In this document: positions 44,941-57,200 of the stretch, one piece after another
How the letters are laid out: each line of letters opens with the position of its first letter
How positions within the stretch are numbered: the first letter of the stretch is position 1
Source: Diaporthe sp. PMI_573
Taxonomy: Eukaryota; Ascomycota; Sordariomycetes; Diaporthales; Diaporthaceae
Length of the DNA stretch: 64,000 nt
Direction: 5' to 3'
NCBI GenBank assembly: GCA_021399435.1
Contig: JAJTUP010000011.1
Span: 434,001-498,000, forward strand
Translations under genes and position numbers: made by a program
The notes under the pieces: model-generated
The model's input: only the letters and a program-made list of their open reading frames with translations
Databases searched by the model: none
Told to the model about the DNA's origin: nothing

Positions 44941-47220
44941 ATGGCTGGCGCCAGGGCTCCCTCTGGCAGCTTGCGCAACCATGCCTCGACCGCCAGCAAG
45001 GTCTCCAAGGGCGGCGTGTTCGGTACTCAACCGTCTGCGCCCAAGCTGAAGAAGGGCACCTTCACCAGCGACGACGACGACAGCGACAGCTCCAGCGACA
45101 GCTCTAGCAGCAGCTCCGATTCCGACGGCAGCGACATGAAGAAGGTCAAGCCGACCCCTCTTCCCAACAAGAAGGCGGATGTCGCAAAGTCGACACCTGC
45201 AAAGAGCCCGACGGTCAATGGCCTGAAGGCGTCTATCAAGAAGGAACAGCCCAGCAAGAACATAAAAAAGGAGGCCACTAGCTCTTCAGGATCCTCTGAG
45301 AGTGGAAGCGGCAGCGAAAGCGACAGCGACAGCGGAAGTGACAGTGAAAGCGACAGCTCGTCCAGCAGCGACGAGAAGCCTACGAAGGCGCCCACAAAAG
45401 TCGAGGAGGTCAAGAAGGGCAGCAAGCCCAAGCCCGAGACCAAAACTGCTGCGGCCGGCAACCCCGAGGGCTCTAGCACCAGTGAAAGCACGAACGACAG
45501 GCTCAAGAAGGCCGCAACCAAAACCGACAAGAAGCAGGAAACGCCATCGAAATCCAAGTCGAAGGCTGTCAAGCAGGAAACTCCGTCCGAGTCCGAGTCT
45601 GAGTCCGAGTCCGGCTCGGGGTCCAGCTCAGGAGAAAGCTCAGGTGAGAGTGAGAGCGAGAGTGGGAGTGGAAGTGAGAGCGGGAGTGAGAGCGGGAGCG
45701 AGAGCGACGGGGAAAGTGAGGGAAGTGAGGACCCTGAGGCTCAAATCCAACAGCAACTCAAGGACGACGTCAAGTCTGCAAAGGCCACGAAGTCCAAGGC
45801 TCCGGCTTCATCCTCCAAGGCTGAGCCCAGCAACAAGAAGATCAAGATATCTCAGCCATCTGTTTCCAAAGACGTTGACGGCGACATCGAGATGACAGAC
45901 CAATCGACTGCCCTGACGAATGGCGGCGCTTCCACCAAGGTGTAAGTTTTCACTGCCAGCATGGCGCAGCCAGAAAGCTAACAGCAACTCCAGTGGCTCC
46001 GTTCCAGAGTTTGTGGCACCCGATTTCCATTTGCGCAAGCTCGATGGCAGCATTGGCGCTTCTGACGTCGCTGCATTCTTCGAGAAGTCCAAGATGGAGG
46101 GCAAACAAATCTGGTACATCACGGCGCCAGCTTCCCTTCCTGTAACGGTCGTACAAGACTTGACCATCCCGTTGGATGCGGCCCAAAAGGGCCTGCCCGT
46201 CCTCACCCACAATGGAGACGATTACGGTTTGGCATTTGATGATCCCGCGGCTGCCTCGTCATTCAGACTGCTCATCCCCAACAAGAAGGGACATGAGTAC
46301 TCAGAGCGTAAGCAGCAGCTTCTGAGAGACTTTTGCACGTAACTGACCATGGATTAGTTGGCCGCCCTGTTGACCAGACTATGCATTTCACCCGCAGCGA
46401 GACATTCATACCTGATACTCCGTCTAGTGTGACTACAACTCAGACAGTCTCCAAGACTACGAGACCAGCTCGGCCTCAACCGGAGGGACTTCGTGCCAGA
46501 TACACTCCTCTGGGCGTGCCGGCCTCCAAGAAAACCATGAATCCCCCGGCGAGCCCTGAGAAGAAAAAGTCTGTTGCAAATGTTGCTGCTCAAGAGGCAG
46601 CAGCAGTCAGCACACCCAAATCAAGCCCCAAGAAGAAGCGCAAGCATGACGGTGAGAACGGGCCTGTGGCAACCCCTGCCACCAAGGAATCCAGCAAGAG
46701 TGCCAGCGCTGAGAAGTCCGCAAAGAAACAGAAGACAAGCAACAGAAATGATGAGCACGCCGCCGACGGACCGGCCGACCGGAAGGAGACCCCAGTTCCT
46801 CTGCCTCCCCACCTCGGCGCCGGATCCAGCTCCGGTACCAATTCCTCCCGTCCGAAAGCTGCCTCTGCAGCGCCTCCGGCGACCCAGCCTCCCCCTGTGT
46901 CTAAGCGATCTGCCTCGCCAGGAGGTCGTCTGCCATCCACACAGCTCCCTCCTAAGCAGACCCCTATTCCGATCCCAGTGCCGATCAAGGTGAGCAGCGG
47001 TGCGGGCACGCCTGATGCGAAGGCGCGGGAGGGTAAAGAGAAGAAGGGGAACAAGCCGAAATTGCCCAGTGTCGACCAGGTCGCTGCCCGGTTCGGCGAG
47101 ATTGCCGCGGCGAGATCGCCTGATAAGTCCGAGAAATCCCCTTGGAAGAGCGCGAAAACTCCCAAGAAGAACACGCCCATCTTGCCTCCCCGTCACGATA
47201 GCAAGGGGAAATTAACTTGA
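44941..47220 (+). CDS. RPA34: RNA polymerase I subunit Rpa34 with long Ser/Glu-rich N-terminus
   Basis: Exons 44941-45941, 45994-46307 and 46358-47220; introns 52 and 50 nt; 725 residues. The recognisable Rpa34 (A34.5) domain is in exons 2-3: VPEFVAPDFHLRKLDGSIGA, KQIWYITAPASLPVTVVQDL, NGDDYGLAFDD, LIPNKKGHEYSELGRPVDQT and the PEGLRARYTPLGV segment. In Pol I this subunit dimerises with A49 and aids initiation and elongation. The first 333 residues, all in exon 1, are an Nopp140-like array of Ser/Asp/Glu blocks alternating with Lys/Ala/Pro stretches, probably heavily phosphorylated. The C-terminus is Lys- and Pro-rich (SPKKKRKHDG). This is about three times the length of yeast Rpa34. Whether the N-terminal half is normal for the clade cannot be checked here. 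Confidence 0.87.
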
Positions 47221-48340
47221 AGATCACGTTGCCAACCGACGGCAATTTGAAATGGAAATGGCCGCCTGTCTGGTTGTCTTTACGGACCCGTGGATCTGTC
47301 TCGTCTCTTCGAGTTTGCCAACTTCACACTGATATGGCAAGCCACGATCTACAGACCAGTTTAACATGTGTCATATTGCACATTGGCTAGGAAAGCCAGG
47401 TTGGAGGCATCGAGTGCGCAAGGACAAGAAAACGAATTGATTTGAGTGTGGATGCATGAGAACAGTAATTCTGTGCGAACATACCTAGGTAGGCATTTCG
47501 ATGCCGGTGGGTTGCGCGAGTATTTTCGCGGGAGAGGCCTGGATATGAGGGCTCATTTGAGTGCGCTTTTCGTTCTTTTTCTGCTTTGCGTCTTGGCAAG
47601 ACGGGGCGTCGCATAGGCCTGTTCTTTCCTGGACAGCATGGCGTTGTAGAAATAGTTGTTTCACTCTAGTCGGCCTCGCAGGAGAGGCCGACTGCATCGG
47701 AATTGATCGCTCTCACAGTGAGCCATTATTTTAATGAGTGAACCCAAATGATAGTGTGCCCTGCGTGATATTGTGCTCTCACGTTAGGCTTGTGTGCAAA
47801 ACATCGGTCTCATTCTCGAAACAAGCTGAGGTACAACCCGGAGTTCAAGCAACCTTGGAACCTACTCGTCCTTTCATAAGAGCGTGTTCTTCGGACGCGT
47901 TCGACTGGCTACGCCGAGAAAATACCAAGACCGTAAGCATGAATTATCGCCCTATGACAGCTACGGCTTGGGCGTGGAGAGATTCCAACGGTATGCTTTC
48001 AAAACTCAGCTGACGAGGTAGACAAGGTGACCCATCATATACCAAGACACTCGGGGTGCTTATGTCTTTCACCTATATAGGATTCGAAGGATGCTCAGGG
48101 GTGGAGGTCGTCCCCTGCATTTAAGATGTCTGTTCCCCAGTGCATGCCACCGTTACTATGCAGACGTTCCCCTCTCCAAAAACAAACAACTGCTCCACCC
48201 ATCGCCGGCCAATTTAGCTCGCTCGTTCACGCGCGTGAGGTTATCCGGATCAGACCGAGCGCTGAAGACCTTTACAAACTTCGGGGCCGCAGCAATCACG
48301 TTTTCCATAGCAGCACATCTCGAAGTCCAAGTGCAGCATG
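47221..48340. other. Intergenic with perfect hairpin and TACCTAGGTA palindrome
   Basis: 1.1 kb between two plus-strand genes. It contains TACCTAGGTA at 47482-47491 and a 10-bp perfect inverted repeat at 47668-47693. The 3' part is the F-box upstream region. No gene recognised. Confidence 0.45.
47668..47693. repeat. Perfect 10-bp inverted repeat, 6-nt loop
   Basis: AGTCGGCCTC and GAGGCCGACT flank the loop GCAGGA. A GC-rich perfect stem of this size in a spacer could be a transcript hairpin or a small palindromic repeat. No T-run follows, so it is not a Pol III-type end. Confidence 0.7.
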
Positions 48341-50405
48341 ATGGCGAGCCGTAGTACCCCAAGTTTTACCACTCTGCCGACTGAGATCCTTCAGAATATA
48401 GCGTCCCAAGTATACCTAAGCTGCAAAACATGGCCGACCAAAATACATGCCATGGGCTGACCGGTCTTGACAGGTGCAAAAAAAGAGAGATTTGGCATCG
48501 CTCTCGCTGGCATCGAAGGCAGTTTCTGGAGTCTTTCGGGAGTACCTCTGGAGGTCAGTCACTATTAAGATCTGCGAAGGCAGTCTGGGTTGCTTCCCGC
48601 CTTTCCCGTCTTTCGCTTCGAACAAACGGCCTCTCGACTGTACTAGAGAGGTACATATCACTTCCGAGTTCGTGAGGAATATCAGGAGACGATGCCCTCA
48701 TTTTCATAAACACGACGGAGAGTGTGTCGACACCGGCAAAGACGATCTTGACTCCGACTCCGACGATGATGAGTCCCAAGAGGATGTTGACTACCGGACC
48801 CATTTCGAATGTATCGATAACCTAGAGGACGGGACAAGATCCCTACTCTACCAGATACCGGGAAACACACTGCGCGGCTTTAGGTGAGGTCTACTCCCCG
48901 TATTGTTCAGAGCACTCCATGATTCATGAGAGCCTGCTAATTCCTCGCTCAGCTGGGATACAGGCGCCTGTATTACAAACGGTATTTTCGGGTACGACGG
49001 CGTAATTGGAATGCACCAATCTCAACTCGAATCTCTTTCGATAACAACGGACTGCTCTTGTTACGAGGTCGAATACTACCCAAAAGGAGGCCTGCACAAA
49101 CTGAAAAGCTTGAAGCGATTGTGCTGGAGAGCCCCGAACCCTAGTTACATTTGCGATCTCACTGACATGATTTACACCAATGCTGTCAGCTTGCAGCATC
49201 TTGAAGTCGATCTTGTGAGCTGGGAATACGTTGGGTCCGAAAGGCGTCTGGACCCATATCAAGACGGTCCAGGCGGCCTCGCCGACTCGCTTCGATTTTG
49301 GCGGGCGCCAGAAGGAAAGATTTCAGGCCCGACCCTTCCGGCCCTACAGACCCTATGCCTCACTGAGGTGGGCCTCGGCAAGGCGTCTGCCGGCGTGTTT
49401 GATTTCAGTATGCTTCGAACTCTCAAGCTACGCAATTGCGACAAGTGGGATAGACTTCTCGAAGACGCCGTTCGCCTGCGCCTACCGATTGGCTTGAAGA
49501 TTCTCGAGATCCATGCGAGACACGATCGAACGGTTGTGATCCAGGGCTATCACCGAGAGGAGGTCCCGAACGCGGATGAGATCTTGCTAAACTTCCTTGC
49601 CGCATTTAACGGACTGGAAGAACTCTATGTGGGCCTCGAAGGTACCGTACTATTTGACAAGATCTTGCCGGGACTTCTCGCCCACCGCGCAACTCTCAAG
49701 AGATTTGTGCATGACCTGAGGACAGTTGGTGGCCATCCGGACCCCGAGCATCCACTCAACGCGATTTCGTCATTGGACGATGACGAATCCGTGCGATTGC
49801 TTGACCAATTTCAACTTGGGGCTATGGGACTATCGCTCAACCCTGCACAGCTGGTGAGTGTATCGAAAGCAGATTGATATGGTTGTGAGGGTGTAGAAAT
49901 TAAGACATTGTTCCCGCAGGTACATCTCCTCTCGTCCAGGGCGAGAAGCACATCACTGAAGCTCCTTCACTTGCGTCAGGCAAGAATGGATCGTGGTCCT
50001 GACTTTTCGGAATTCTTCGGGGGGGACAACGAGCAGGATGGTAGTGTTAGCGACACAAACAGCACGTCCAGTAGCGACACGGACGGCCTTGACGACACAG
50101 ACGGTATCGAGAGCTACTATATTCGACCCGAACTGCAAGCTTTCGCGGAGTGGGCGTTCGGAAACGACGGGATCCCTTCGCTGAACGTCATCGCCTGTGG
50201 GGACTACGCGCATGGGGGGCGGCGGTCCAGATACAAGCCCGTCGACGTGATCCTATGCAGGCCCAAGGCCGAGTCCGAAGGGGGCTTCCGTATTCTGCAC
50301 AAGTTCAATGACGAGGTGAAAGAGGAAAGGGCGGACATACTTGATGCGTATCGCGACGTGTTGGAAGCCTGCACGCCAGAGCCTCTCCTCGATTGGTGGA
50401 TTTAA
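48341..50405 (+). CDS. F-box protein with LRR-like repeats
   Basis: Four exons, 48341-48409, 48474-48883, 48953-49853 and 49920-50405; introns 64, 69 and 66 nt; 621 residues. The F-box is at the N-terminus and crosses the first intron: TTLPTEILQNIASQ joined to VQKKRDLASLSLASKAVSGV. The body has leucine-rich stretches at irregular spacing (LESLSITTDCSCYEV, LHKLKSLKRLCWRAP, LQHLEVDLVSWEYVG, LPALQTLCLTEVGLG, LRTLKLRNCDKWDRL). The C-terminal part carries a Ser/Asp-rich loop. F-box proteins bind Skp1 and recruit targets to SCF ubiquitin ligases; the target is unknown. All splice phases agree. These proteins vary quickly among fungi. Confidence 0.82.
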
Positions 50406-52427
50406 AGTTCCTTCTCGAGGAACATAATTCTCAAGTCCAGGTCTTTGGACAGCGGTAAACGCATAGCATAGGGCATCAGGGGGGTCGGACACGATCAGAT
50501 CCAGTCTGGAGCCAGAACAAACCTCCCCTTTGACTGGTGACGTCGCGTATAGGTAGTTTGCCTTGGAGAGCATACCACTTAAAAAAAAAAACCGAACCAC
50601 GAGGAATCGATGAAGATATTTGCAACAAGTTTGGGTACGCCCACTTCTCTCTATTGTAGAAATCGTGAAATCCTCAAGAACGAGCTTTGCTCGGGTGTCC
50701 GCTACACACATGTGCAGCCACAGCATATGTACAATAAACAAGCTGGGCAAAATCCTTTAGGATCACCCTTGGTTAGAAACCCTCTATTTGAAAAGCTTCC
50801 ATACAATCACCTCCTATGGGCAAACTCCTATGTAACAGGTTTAATCACACCGTCAAGTCATGGAAATGCACTTATATGGATAGGTACACCAGAGTAAGAT
50901 ATTCCTGGTCTGCTGTCATGAGGATGGAGTTGCGATAGTCCATTCTTGGCGACGCTGAAATACACACAGAGAATTCCAGAATTTATCACCACGTACATGT
51001 ATAAGCAACCAGACCCATCACATCGGACTGGACCCACTCCCCCAGCCGCAACGTTGTTCCGGAACAACAGCCTCAGTGAGCATCCATCCAATCGACATCC
51101 TCTTCTCCCACAGACTGGGGGCGGGAGACCTCTAGCCTACCAATTATATCCAAGCAAAAGTTTAAATAAAACCACTCAAGGTCCCGCGGACCTCCACCCA
51201 CGAACAAAACAAGGTACAAAGTACGCAATCGACCGTGGCTGCGCACCTAGTCCTCCTGGCCCGGAGGATCGGACACGGGATGCGCGGACAAGGGGCCGGT
51301 CGAGGACAATCGGATTAGGGCTCCGCCGGGGTGGATTTGGTCGTGTTCATGCTCATGGTGAAAAGACGAGACTGTCCGCCGCTCATCTAAGACTTGGGCC
51401 TGTCTTCTTCTTTACCCAACCCCCCCCCCCCCAAGATATTTTCTCGTTCTCTTGTCTCCTCCCTGCACGACTCCGCCGCGGCTTAGATTCCGCTCCCGCC
51501 CTTTACGCCACTCGGGTTGATTCAAAACCACCTTCACGGCCCTCGGGACGCCCACCCCTGGACACTGATAAGAGCACGACTTGCAACAGTAGAGATTTCT
51601 CATATTCATTCCTCTCTTCTTCCATTACATTACTACAGCTATTATTTCTACACAATATTGCCACACTGGGACCTTCCTGCGCGGAAGTCATGTCGGGCAA
51701 GTAGGCTCTCATCGTCTCTTCTTCCTTCCACATATTCCCGTGGCCATTGCTGGCGCCTCAGGGAACCTCCCTGTCCTCAAGTGGCCTTTCACCATTACAC
51801 CATTCATCTAATTCATTTCCCATAATATTTCCAAAACAATGTTGCGCTGCTTTAGGAAACGCCGTTACAAATGCTGATTGCTGTTGTCCAAAAAGGGATG
51901 TTCCCCAGGTTGCGCCGAGCATCAATGAGACAGTCCAAGATGTCGTCCGTACACAAGCAACCCTGGGGTTGGCGGGGGTATCAAATAAATCCGAAGCGAG
52001 AGTCGCAGAAACAGAGGTGTGGTGGGGTTTGAACCCCGTGGACCCAAAGGGGGACGCCAGTGCTGGTCGCGATCGATAGCGAAGGAACCGGACCGGGCCT
52101 CTGTTCCCGTCGTCCTACCCAACATCGGGGCGCGGGTGGAAAATCCCCAGATCGACGGCGATGATGGTTGTTGGCTAGTGCGCAACCATCACTGCGGACG
52201 ACTCCTCGGTTGCTGCCGAGGGGAGATTGTTCTGCAGGGCTGAGGCGCCACTAAGCTAAGGCGGCCGCCAAGCGGCGCGATGTGCGCCTGCTCGGAGCCC
52301 GGCTAGCCAGGGGTCCGCGATTGTTCATCAAAATGTCAAGACAAACGACTGGTCGTTGGCATCTGGTGCTGGTGGTAGGCGGTACCATCCAGGACTGTAA
52401 TGCGACCGTCGAAGTCCACACTTTCGA
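50406..52427. other. Long convergent spacer
   Basis: 2 kb between the F-box gene and AUR1. It holds an A-run at about 50580-50590, a C-run at about 51421-51432 and a promoter-like pyrimidine tract ending in ATGTCGGGCAAG at 51690, but no exon downstream gives a recognisable protein. No tRNA found. Confidence 0.4.
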
Positions 52428-53950
52428 CTACCTCATAACCACGACCTCGGCGACCTCGTCGTCCCTCGTGGAGCCTCGCTCGCCAGCACCCCACATCAAC
52501 TGGCCGTTGAGGTTCATCGGAATCGTGACGTGGTTGAAGTCAGGGTCGGTGGGCGTCGTCGGGGACATCAAGGATGGGCTGGTGATGCTGGTGCGGGGCG
52601 AGGACGAGGATGAGAAGCTGGAGCTGCTGCCCAGGGTCCACTCGTCGTCCTCGCTCAGGTGCATGCTCCTCCTCTCGAGCAAACCCATGCCGTACTCGCC
52701 GCCAAGGCCGACGTAGCCTTGTTCCTCGTCCAGGGTCTTTGGCTTCTCGCCAACCTCGACGTACTCGTATTCCCAGCGGTGGCGCTTCCCGGGCTGCTGG
52801 CGGGGAAGGTAGCGAGTGCGAGCGATGTAATAGATGACGGTGGCGATCAGGCTGCCGCCAACCAGGTCCACGGCGTAGTGGTGGTTGAGGTACATGGTGG
52901 CCCACCAGAGCCAGCCAACGTACATGATAAACAGGGCGCGGCCTCGGGGGAAGCAGTAGCTCATGAACAGGGCCTCGAGCGTGGCGTTAGCGGCGTGCAG
53001 GCTGGGGAAGGCGCCGAAGGGCACGGGGGCAGTTGTGAAGCTGGTGGTGTACAAGTCGATGCCGAAGAGCTGGTCGACGCGGGCCAGACCGGCAGGGCTG
53101 CCTGGCATGCCATAATGGGCGGGCTCCAGACCGTGCTCCTTCTCGTACCACGGCGGCGTGCAGGGGAACGTCAGCGACAGGGTGACTCCGATCAGGGCGA
53201 GCCAGCCGAAAGATTTGGCGAAGACGGGAGTCGTCGAGGGAGCAGCGAAGAGGAAGATTGCCAGGGAGCAGACCGCGGGACCGCCAAAGTGACCGATACC
53301 ATAGGGAAGCCATGCCAGCAGGTCGAGGACGGGGTGGGTGTGCGCGGAGAGGATATTGGACAGGTTGGCGCCGTAGAGGACGTTCTCGAGGGCGGGCAGG
53401 ACCTTGACCCAGATGTGCGGCCGATACTGGACAGGGATGAAGCTGTTGATTCATTGTCAGCTGATGCAGGGCGCCAGGAGAATGCCAACAGCGCGAACAC
53501 GAGGGGAACTCACCGACTGCAGAAGAAATACAGCAGGTATATCCAGATGGGCATGGACGGCAGGAAGAACTGTCTCGTGGCGGGCATCAAGCAGACGAGG
53601 AGCGACACAATGGGCACGGCGATCTTGACGAGTATGGGCATCGGCGCAATGGCCAGGGAGAAGATCATGAAGCCAGCCATGGCGGGGTACTGGACGTCTG
53701 TCCAGCCGAGCCTATGGCGCTGGATGGCACGCACGCCGTCGAGAGGGTTGAAGGAGCGCTGCAGTCTCGTGATGGTGGTCGAGTCCCGATATGGGTGCCT
53801 CCATGGCTTCTTGGAGCGACTCCTCTTGCTCCTGCTGCTCGCGGGACGGAACTGGTCGGGTATGGCGATGCTCAGGGCGCCGGGCCATTGCAGGTGTGGG
53901 ATATGCAGCTTGGGCTTAGCCTGGCCGAGGAACGAGTTGATGTCTTGCAT
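52428..53950 (-). CDS. AUR1: Inositol phosphorylceramide synthase catalytic subunit Aur1
   Basis: Exons 53950-53514 and 53442-52428 with a 71-nt intron; 483 residues, a usual length. It moves phosphoinositol from phosphatidylinositol to ceramide in the Golgi, an essential fungal step and the target of aureobasidin A. Hydrophobic helices include YPAMAGFMIFSLAIAPMPIL, AVPIVSLLVCLMPA and SMPIWIYLLYFFCSR. The PAP2-type catalytic motifs are GAFPSLHAANATLEAL and YLNHHYAVDLVGGSLIA, giving the expected His-His-Asp set. The cytosolic tail from about residue 365 is Ser- and Asp-rich and variable. An antisense frame of 485 codons across this gene is only a shadow of its codon bias. The gene's 5' side faces a nearly 6-kb gene-poor region. 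Confidence 0.94.
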
Positions 53951-54180
53951 TGTTGCTGTTGCTGTTGCAGCGGCGGCGGCCTGTTCCGAGCTGAGGGTGT
54001 GGGAGAGGAGCGGACTAGCAGCGACCCGGGCGGTGGCGGGACCTGTACTTTTTGGGGCAAGTATTGGGGGAGTGGGCGAGAAGGTCGACGACGACTGCTT
54101 GGAGATAGATGGATGACGCTATCGCCTGCTCATATATATCATGGTCGAGGGCGGGTCTACAGGCTGGGGACTCTGGTGGG

Positions 54181-54209
54181 CGCAAACGCAAACGCAAACG
54201 CAAACGCAA
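54181..54209. repeat. (CGCAAA)n simple repeat
   Basis: About five perfect copies of the 6-mer CGCAAA, about 230 bp upstream of the AUR1 start. Confidence 0.85.
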
Positions 54210-57200
54210 TACGGAAGAGCAATGTCGAGAACACACTCGACACAGGATGAGTCGGAGCCGGGAAGGCTGGGATAATATGTGAGCGTGGTGTGGATGTGGA
54301 TTTATGGTCGGGGGCGAGGGCGAGGCCGGTTCCTATCGTCCCTGTCGTCCCGAGACTCCCGCACGGCACAGCAGGCAGGCAGCACCAGGCACACAGGAAG
54401 GCAGGGTCTGTCTTGCGTGTGTAGGTGAGTGGGTGCGTGTATGAGTGTGAGTGTGTAAGCGGGCCGCAGAAAAGGTAACAAGACACGGGAGGGTAGTCGA
54501 AGGGAAATCTTCGAAGGCAGGGCAATCCTTTATTACTGCACGAAAGCAAACCCGTCCATCCAAGAGCAGGAGCAGAAGCAGGGCAGAGCGGTAGGGCAGA
54601 TATGGTCCAGATCAGACCAGACGGGCGCACTTGTGTATGTACTAATCAGAAAGAAAGCTGAGGTCGGGCGGACCCAAGTGCCCGAATGTCGCGAGCGCTT
54701 CACTCTCTCACTGCTCACTGCTGCAGGCTGGCGGGTTTGGCACATGTTGGCTGCTGTTGGCACCGGTGGTATCGGTACTTGGGGCGGGTGGTCTTGCAGG
54801 GGCTCCCTGCGCAGATACATTTTTGGGCGGTTCTGGACGGGTCAGATGGGGTACCTAGGCGCGCAAATCTTGCAGAGGCTATACCCTGGACCCAGGCAAA
54901 CTCTTGGCCCTTGATGTCACCTCTGAGGCCCGTGGGCGACTTTCCTCTGCCTTTCCTCCCCTTCTCCCCTTCCCCCATAGCTGCCCCCAAGCTGTCGCCT
55001 GCTTGGGTGCGGGCAGGGATCAGCGGTGCATCGTTTCGTGGGCCCATCCGTGCCTTCCGAGCCCGATGGGCACGCGAGCTCTCTGGGTGAGTGTGTGACT
55101 GGGTCGGGCTTGACATTTTTTGACATCCCTGACGTGCTGATCCCATCATTTGCCAGCCTGTGTTGCGTGTCTCTCACTCAACCTCAACATGCGGCAACAA
55201 GCAACGCAACACAACAGAACAAAACACAACCATGAAGGATATATGTTTCGTCTGACGACCACACCAACGTCGTCCGTTCTTCTTCTTCCCCACATCACAC
55301 GACCGCAAGCACACTGGCACAAGGAACACTTTATCTGCTGCCCAGTTGGCCCTGACGCCAAACACTCATTGACTCTGCCAAGCCCTCTAGCACTTCGCTT
55401 CCACGCCTTACTACCGTAGTGGTGACACATCCCAACAGCCGGCGCCCAGCCTGGCGCACAATTGGGCCTCTGGACGGGCACCGAGTCTCCCGGAAACTGT
55501 CCGACCTGCGAGCGTTACACAACAACGGCACTCCTGCCACTGCTACTCTTGCCACTAATTACTGTACTGCTGCTGCTGCTGACAAAAGCAAATCCTGACC
55601 TCTTAATGTCTAGCCCGGTCTTTTTGTTAATCAATCACTCATGTGTTACTAGCTACACAGTAGCCTGAGCAGATCCTAGTCTGTCCTCCTCGACCGGCTG
55701 ATTGCGCCCAAATGCGGACATAATTTTGCTGCATAAAATAAAATCCGCCAGAAACTCCGAGACCCCGGCAGGATTACCGCGCCGCACTTGTCAGCAGAGC
55801 CGCCCCCCCGAAGTTGGTATCGTCGGTTGTCAGCCCAGTCAGGGCACGACATGGCACAGCAACACACATGCCTGACTGACTGCAACCTACAATTAGATAT
55901 GCGGCACAGACAGCACGGGAGGAGCTGCTTCCTCGCCGCACCTCATTTCCCCCATTCCCCCATGCTATCTGTCCAGGACGTGGGATTTCAGCACCCAACA
56001 TCCTTTCACCAACACCAAGAGAAAACAGCCACCCAGCCACCACCGCCTTGCAAGGCCCACCGCACTCGCGTCTTGTGTGGCGGGCTCGTTCGACCAAAAT
56101 AACCCTGCTGCCGATCAGGACAGGAAGCAATCACGAACACACGCGGCTGTTACAACATTCATCCCAGCTTTGCGGCGTGCCTCGACCTAAGCCGCAAACC
56201 TAATCAGCGCCGGCCCTCGACAAAGCTGAAACCCTTCTGGCGGCGGCGGACTGGATGGGATCGAAGCTTGCTGTCCTCCGAATCCCGGTCCCATGCCCGA
56301 TTCCCAGTTCGTTTGACCGCCCAGGGGACCGCCCCAAGAAACTCCTGCGCTTGGTCTCGTCGCCCTGAGGGTGGGTCCGAGGTACCGATACATCTGCACA
56401 CCACCAGCCATCTCATCCTGCGGTTTGAGCGTGGCACGACCGTAAGCTCCACACGGCCAGGCGATTGGACGTGGTCATCACTTAGCACAATTCCATAACC
56501 CATATTTGAATTGTAGGATGGGAAGGGTCTACTGCACTGCTCACCATTACAGCCTGGAGAGAGACAGTATCTATCGTTGATGCCATGACAGCTTGCTGTC
56601 TTTCCCTAAGCTCGTTGCTTGTTAGCCTGCCTCGGACCCAAACAAGGGGCTGAGAGCCTTGGTTGGGGCTCTGGCTCTTGGCCCTGCAGATGTCGAGCTG
56701 CCATCAACACCAGTCAAATCATGCCCACATTTTGCACGGAAACAAGTGCAAGGGTCCCAGGCCCAACCGATCTAACCCCGATCAAGTCGGTCGGATGATT
56801 CTTGCAAGTGGCTGCGGATCGGTGAATTGTGACGTTCAAGCGGCCTCCTCCACTCGGCCTATGTGACCCACTCCGGTCGCGAATTCGTGAACGTATTCGC
56901 CTCTTGCTGCAGACAGCAAGACAGCGCGGCGTTGCGGTGCACCAGCTCGTAGCGTATCGAATCGTAGCCTGTACGGTGTGTGCCTGTGCCAGGCCTTGGC
57001 TGCAGCGTTGAATACCGCCTGCGGCTAATTTCTTGGGACTGAGTGTGGAAGGCGGTGTTAGACACCAGCCAAGACATGCAGATCTTCAATGTGCCGGCTG
57101 GGACGGCATGGGGCTAATACGGCATACGGTGAATACGGCCAATACGCAAGGTCAACATTGCAAAACCAACTTGCCGGTGCGATGCCTGGATTTTGGCTAC

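Noticed and set aside
51690..51701. ATGTCGGGCAAG after a promoter-like pyrimidine tract, possible start of a spliced gene
   Set aside because: A GTAGGC donor follows, but no downstream exon within 700 bp gives a recognisable or long frame.
50946..51704. 252-codon plus-strand frame in the F-box/AUR1 spacer
   Set aside because: Composition is Pro/Arg/Thr-rich and irregular, with no domain, no codon bias and simple-sequence runs; probably chance.
52018..52045. TGGGGTTTGAACCCC resembling a tRNA T-arm
   Set aside because: On neither strand is there a matching A box, anticodon arm or 7-bp acceptor stem.
52659..54116. 485-codon plus-strand frame across AUR1
   Set aside because: It lies antisense to the well-supported AUR1 exons, crosses the intron without splice logic and has no domain. 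It is a shadow of GC-biased codons.
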